Of a stretch of 64,000 nt of DNA, positions 60,400-64,000 are shown piece after piece. This stretch comes from Bacillus sp. FJAT-45350 (GTDB taxonomy: Bacteria > Bacillota > Bacilli > Bacillales > NISU01), in the NCBI RefSeq assembly GCF_002335805.1, contig NZ_NISU01000002.1, positions 138,838 through 202,837 on the forward strand, read 5' to 3'. The notes under the pieces were generated by a model. That model was not told the DNA's origin and made no database searches. It saw only the letters and a program-made list of their open reading frames with translations. The stretch's first letter is position 1. Every line of letters starts with the position of its first letter. A program made the position numbers and the translations under genes.

Positions 60400-62043
60400 T
60401 TACCCAGTATGGTGTTTATACATCCATAAAACTCCACTCTTAAGAAAGCGTGGCATACGTCCAAGTAATGTACGTTCGCCCATCATTCCAAAACCATGTT
60501 TCTTACCAAGTGAACCAAGAACGCCTTTTAGCTTAATTTTTGGCATTTCTTCAGGAAGTGGTTCTCCGTTCCAACGCTTCTTAAGAATAGTAACGATTTG
60601 TTCTGCTTGTCCCTCTGCTAATTGGGCACTAGGTGCATGAGGAAGACTTGCGCAATCTCCTACGACAAAAACATTTTCATCTATTGGAAGGTGATGGTGG
60701 TTTGTTAGGATAACACGGCCTTGAGAATCTTTTTCAACATCTAAATTACGGACCACTTCTACAGGTTGAATTCCAGCTGTCCAGATGATAGCATCACTTT
60801 CAATACGTTCATCATGGTTATATAGTACTCCTTCTTCTACCTTTGTGATATTTGATTTGTTCACCACATGGATACCGTGGTCAACGAACCAACTTTGAAC
60901 GTAATTACTTAATCTTCTAGGGAACATAGATAGAATAATTTCACCACGGTCAAATAACTTGATTGTTAAATCAGGACGACTTTCATGAAGTTCACTTGCA
61001 AGCTCAACACCACTTAGTCCGGCACCGACGATAGAAACTACACCTTCAGGACGTACGTTATTTAGTACTTCAAACGTTTTTCTTGTAGCCTCCATACTTT
61101 GAATACTTAACGTATTTTCTTTTGCACCAGGTACATTGTGATATTTATCGCCACAGCCTAAGCCGATAATCAGATTATCATAAGGGACAGGCTCGTGGTC
61201 TTGAATCTGTACAGTTTTAGTATCTAAGTCAATAGATTCTATCGTTCCATAAGTAACAGTTAAGCGTGGATCACTTGGAAAAGACACACGTAAATGGTGG
61301 TCTGATTCTGTTCCTGCCGCTAATGCGTAATATTCCGTTTTAAGACAATGGTATGGTAATTTATCGATTAAGGTAATGTGAACATCGCTTGGTAGGTCAT
61401 TTGTTAGTAACCTTTGTAAAGCTCTCATTCCACCATACCCGCCACCTAGTATAACAAGTTTTTGCATACGTTGATTGCTCCTTTTTTCTGTAATACCTTT
61501 TAAGCTTGTATTTAATAAGTTTGTCACTTTACTAATAAATAATGCTTTTTTAGTTTCATTAGAAAACATAATTAGTCCATAATAGAACTGACTATTAATT
61601 ATGTGACTCCAATGTTCTATGTTGACTGGTTTCTCAATTTCTTTTCGTTCAATCGCATGTGCTAAGAGGAGTTTCCAATGTGTTAATAGGGAATCATCTG
61701 TCTGGATAACATGTATCCATATCTTTGATGTCAACTCAGGATTAAGTTCATAATCGTTAACTAAATAGAGTAAGTAAGATTTAATTTGTTGGATCAGTGT
61801 AAGCTGCTGAAATCTTTTTTCATTAAGTAGATGACTGACTTGTTCTAGTCGCTCATTTGCTAATGAAAGCATGATCGTTTCTTTCGTTGGGAAGTAATGA
61901 AAAAAAGTTCCCTTGGCTACATTAGCTTGCTCAGTAATTTCTTTTACTGTAGTGGAATCATAACCTTTTTCACGAAATAATTCTAAAGCTGCTTTGACTA
62001 TCCGTTCTTTTGTTTGTTCTTTTTTACTTTTTGGATTACTCAT
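60400..62043 (-). CDS. yutJ: TetR regulator fused in frame to NADH dehydrogenase YutJ
   Basis: One open frame of 547 codons. Residues 1-192 are a complete TetR regulator (helix-turn-helix about 12-58; TTVKEITEQANVAKGTFFHY). Residues 193-547 are a complete type II NADH dehydrogenase-like flavoprotein (FAD fold LVILGGGYGGMRA, NAD fold VSIVGAGLSGVELA, VFVVGDCASLPHAP), normally a separate gene of about 355 residues. AAAAGGAG lies 10 bases before ATG 61467, the usual YutJ start, so YutJ can also be made alone from within. GGGAG precedes the TetR ATG. Either a true fusion or loss of the TetR stop codon. The TetR part probably controls this very gene. Confidence 0.88.
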   Translation of the reverse strand: MSNPKSKKEQTKERIVKAALELFREKGYDSTTVKEITEQANVAKGTFFHYFPTKETIMLSLANERLEQVSHLLNEKRFQQLTLIQQIKSYLLYLVNDYELNPELTSKIWIHVIQTDDSLLTHWKLLLAHAIERKEIEKPVNIEHWSHIINSQFYYGLIMFSNETKKALFISKVTNLLNTSLKGITEKRSNQRMQKLVILGGGYGGMRALQRLLTNDLPSDVHITLIDKLPYHCLKTEYYALAAGTESDHHLRVSFPSDPRLTVTYGTIESIDLDTKTVQIQDHEPVPYDNLIIGLGCGDKYHNVPGAKENTLSIQSMEATRKTFEVLNNVRPEGVVSIVGAGLSGVELASELHESRPDLTIKLFDRGEIILSMFPRRLSNYVQSWFVDHGIHVVNKSNITKVEEGVLYNHDERIESDAIIWTAGIQPVEVVRNLDVEKDSQGRVILTNHHHLPIDENVFVVGDCASLPHAPSAQLAEGQAEQIVTILKKRWNGEPLPEEMPKIKLKGVLGSLGKKHGFGMMGERTLLGRMPRFLKSGVLWMYKHHTG

Positions 62044-62063
62044 CTACTCGCTCCCTTAACAAT

Positions 62064-62075
62064 TGACCCTGGTCA
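62064..62075. promoter_or_regulatory. palindromic operator, probable TetR autoregulation
   Basis: TGACC-CT-GGTCA lies 6 bases after the -10 box of the minus-strand promoter and 20 bases before the TetR start, the usual place for a self-repressing TetR site. Confidence 0.65.
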
Positions 62076-62081
62076 GTTTTG

Positions 62082-62110
62082 ATTATACTGAGTGAATGGT
62101 AAAAAAACAA
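62082..62110 (-). promoter_or_regulatory. promoter of the tetR-yutJ ORF
   Basis: On the minus strand TTGTTT (62105-62110), 17 bases, TATAAT (62082-62087). Confidence 0.75.
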
Positions 62111-62247
62111 CAATTTTGTGAAAAGAAATTGTCTGATTTTTATGAGGTAGAAATAATTGAAATGATGTACTATTAAAAAGTGTAGATAATTGACGATGCT
62201 GATCTATAAAGGTAGGATCTAATAGGAATTGAATTGAGGTGAATCGA

Positions 62248-62484
62248 ATGAAACCGATTATAGAGTTCTGTTTAAGCAATTTAGCGAGCGGTACACAAAG
62301 AGCGAAGGAAGAGTTAGAGAAAGATCCAAATTTTGATGTAATTGAGTATGGTTGTTTAGGTAGCTGTGGACAATGTGCTGCTAATCCTTTTGCTTTAGTA
62401 AATGGGGAATTTGTGTCTGGTGAAACGAATGGAGATTTAGTAAAGAATATATATCAATATCTCGATGATAATCCAATGTTTTAA
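62248..62484 (+). CDS. yuzB: YuzB family protein (DUF1450)
   Basis: 78 residues with [20 protein letters not shown] and CLGSCGQCA (CxxxCxxC). A small thioredoxin-fold ferredoxin-like protein; Fe-S or redox role inferred. GAGGTGAA precedes ATG 62248. Confidence 0.9.
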   Translation: MKPIIEFCLSNLASGTQRAKEELEKDPNFDVIEYGCLGSCGQCAANPFALVNGEFVSGETNGDLVKNIYQYLDDNPMF

Positions 62485-62514
62485 TAACATATAATAAAGA
62501 TAGGATGTGAGGGA

Positions 62515-62763
62515 GTGGCTATATTACCATTCAACCATTCATGGCCTTATGAAAAAATGATGGGGGATATCTACTTTCGCCATTGTCCATATTGTGAAGA
62601 AGAGAATGTGTTAACAGGAATGAAGAAACGAGATTTTGAAAACGCCAAAGATGGTGTAAAAACTTTATTAATTATGCCGTGCTGTCATGGGCGGTTAACT
62701 ATTATAGAAGCTGATGAGGATTACTTTTGGACGCAAGAGGAGTTACGAAAGAGAGGAAGCTAG
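62515..62763 (+). CDS. conserved small protein with Cys pairs, unknown
   Basis: 82 residues with [13 protein letters not shown] and MPCCHG, likely a zinc ribbon, between [16 protein letters not shown] and [13 protein letters not shown] start after GAGGGA. It ends 1 base before dapF starts, so the two are probably co-translated. Confidence 0.75.
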   Translation: MAILPFNHSWPYEKMMGDIYFRHCPYCEEENVLTGMKKRDFENAKDGVKTLLIMPCCHGRLTIIEADEDYFWTQEELRKRGS

Positions 62764-62764
62764 G

Positions 62765-63625
62765 ATGAAGTTTACGAAAATGCACGGGCTAGGAAATAGC
62801 TATATCTATATAGATATGTTTGAAGAAACACTTAGGGAAGAAGAATTGGCACATTTAGCAATAGAAGTAGCAGATAAGAATAAAGGCATTGGTTCTGATG
62901 GATTAATCTTAGTATGTCCTTCTGATGTTGCACCAGTTAAGATGAGAATTTTTAATAATGATGGTTCTGAAGCGAAGAACTGCGGAAACGGTCTTCGATG
63001 TGTTGCTAAATTTGCTTTTGAAAAGGGACATGTAAAAGAAACGACTTTTAAAATTGAAACTCTAGCAGGGTTAGTTGAAGCGACAGTTCATCTTACTGGA
63101 GATACAGTTGAGACGGTAACTGTTGATATGGGACACCCTCGATTTTTAAGAAAAGATTTACCTATGCTAGGGAATCAAGAGGAACAGGTAATAAATGAAA
63201 AAATAACGGTTGATAATGAAACGCTTTCACTTACAGGTGTTTCGATGGGGAATCCACATGCAGTGTTCTTCGTAGATAATATCGAAGAAGCTCCTGTGAC
63301 AACAGTTGGTCCAAAGCTTGAAAAGGACGAGCTATTTCCAGAATGGGTGAATGTGGAATTTGTAGAAATGGTAAGTTCGAATGAAATGCATTTCCGCGTG
63401 TGGGAGCGAGGTTCTGGTATTACACAAGCTTGTGGAACAGGAGCTTGTGCCGCCGCAGTTGCTGCTATTCTTAACGGGAAAGCAAATAGAGATGAAGAAA
63501 TTACCGTTCATTTACTAGGTGGAGATTTGCATATTACTTGGACATCTGAGGATAAGGTACTAATGACAGGTGCAGCTGAAACTGTTGTAACTGGTACATA
63601 CTTTCGTAAAAATAAAAATAAATAG
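62765..63625 (+). CDS. dapF: diaminopimelate epimerase
   Basis: 286 residues; makes meso-diaminopimelate for lysine and peptidoglycan. Two catalytic Cys in [12 protein letters not shown] and [18 protein letters not shown] precedes ATG 62765. Confidence 0.96.
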   Translation: MKFTKMHGLGNSYIYIDMFEETLREEELAHLAIEVADKNKGIGSDGLILVCPSDVAPVKMRIFNNDGSEAKNCGNGLRCVAKFAFEKGHVKETTFKIETLAGLVEATVHLTGDTVETVTVDMGHPRFLRKDLPMLGNQEEQVINEKITVDNETLSLTGVSMGNPHAVFFVDNIEEAPVTTVGPKLEKDELFPEWVNVEFVEMVSSNEMHFRVWERGSGITQACGTGACAAAVAAILNGKANRDEEITVHLLGGDLHITWTSEDKVLMTGAAETVVTGTYFRKNKNK

Positions 63626-63631
63626 AAAAAG

Positions 63632-63672
63632 AAAAAGTCAGCCTCATAAATAAAATGAAGCTGACTTTTTTC
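63632..63672. terminator. terminator after dapF
   Basis: AAAAAGTCAGC pairs with GCTGACTTTTT over a long loop, then T residues. Confidence 0.8.
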
Positions 63673-63727
63673 TGTAGTGCCTTTGTTTATTACTTGATAC
63701 CAGAAGATCACTAAGTGGTCTAATTAA

Positions 63728-64000
63728 TTAGTACTTTTTAATTACGTTGTAGAAAGTGTCTCTTTCTACAGGAACTTTATTTGCTGTTTTAATTAAATGG
63801 ATTAATTCATCTCGTGTTAACCCTTGTGATGTTAGGGCGCCAACAGCGTGAGAAATACGTTCCTCAATTAACGTACCATGGATATCACTTGACCCGAAGC
63901 TAAGTGCCATTTGTGTTAATTGAACGCCAATATTAATCCAATAAGCTTTAATATGGTCAAAGTTATCGAGCATTAAGCGACTAATTGCTACTGTACGCAT
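63728..64000 (-). CDS. mqnE: aminofutalosine synthase MqnE, C-terminal part
   Basis: The last 90 residues are visible; the gene begins beyond base 64000. RLMLDNFDHIKAYWINIGVQ, LTQMALSFGSSDIHGTLIEE and RISHAVGA match the end of MqnE-type radical SAM enzymes of futalosine-pathway menaquinone synthesis. MqnC, a relative, has a different end (about GANDMGST). The CxxxCxxC motif lies outside the window. Confidence 0.82.
   Translation of the reverse strand: MRTVAISRLMLDNFDHIKAYWINIGVQLTQMALSFGSSDIHGTLIEERISHAVGALTSQGLTRDELIHLIKTANKVPVERDTFYNVIKKY

Noticed and set aside
62515-62763. Anti-sigma or Fe-S protein call
   Set aside because: Two Cys pairs fit a zinc ribbon at least as well; no family motif allows a function.

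Overview
The window is chromosomal DNA from a low-GC, endospore-forming member of the Bacillaceae. Spore genes (cotJABC, a CotF-like coat protein, lytH, yunB, yutH, a Spo0E-type phosphatase), AGGAGG-type ribosome binding sites and two stretches of Bacillus-type gene order (fadNAE-yusI-gcvH-yusG; yunFEDCB-lytH-lipA-yutCDEFGH-hom-thrC-thrB-yutI-yuzD-yutJ-yuzB) support this. A mqnE-like gene at the right edge suggests futalosine-type menaquinone synthesis, as in some alkaliphilic bacilli rather than B. subtilis. The genus cannot be fixed from the sequence.

Layout. 1-7100: 3' part of eno, then secG, est, rnr, a lipoprotein gene, smpB and ssrA (tmRNA), the usual RNA-decay and ribosome-rescue cluster. 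7100-11800: an accessory stretch with a decayed LAGLIDADG endonuclease, a chemoreceptor, a deletion-mosaic chemoreceptor pseudogene, a Spo0E-like gene and a 50-codon gene. 11800-16200: ctaB, a LysM cell-wall protein and spore coat genes. 16400-24000: fatty-acid beta-oxidation under a FadR-type operator, then yusI, gcvH and yusG. 24100-28500: an MFS transporter and a SAM-riboswitch-controlled metNIQ methionine importer. 29900-35300: sufCDSUB Fe-S assembly. 35300-43300: yunF-yunE-yunD-yunC, an HD-GYP protein, yckD, thyA-dfrA and yunB. 43500-55500: an NSS transporter with its small subunit, lytH, lipA, yut genes, glpX, a SufR-like regulator and a 2-hydroxyacid dehydrogenase. 55800-64000: hom-thrC-thrB, yutI, yuzD, a TetR-NADH dehydrogenase fused ORF, yuzB, dapF and the end of mqnE.

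Four things stand out. (1) The tmRNA gene is interrupted in its T-loop by a 274-nt ORF-less group I intron for which P1, P2, P3, P5, P6, P7, P7.1, P7.2, P8, P9 and P10 can all be drawn. The wreck of a LAGLIDADG homing endonuclease lies just downstream on the other strand. (2) Six intergenic copies of a structured repeat (about 85-170 bp) keep nested stems while the stem sequences change. In four copies a 5-bp stem shows all four combinations of two compensatory A-T/G-C exchanges. (3) At least eight intergenic spots carry 7-bp-periodic tracts of the type ATTATGA/GTTATGA/ATTGCAA/GGTTAAT, mostly as facing inverted arms. One of them supplies the stop codon of eno. (4) A TetR repressor reads in frame into the NADH dehydrogenase YutJ, although YutJ keeps its own ribosome binding site. 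A consensus promoter and a palindromic operator sit in front.
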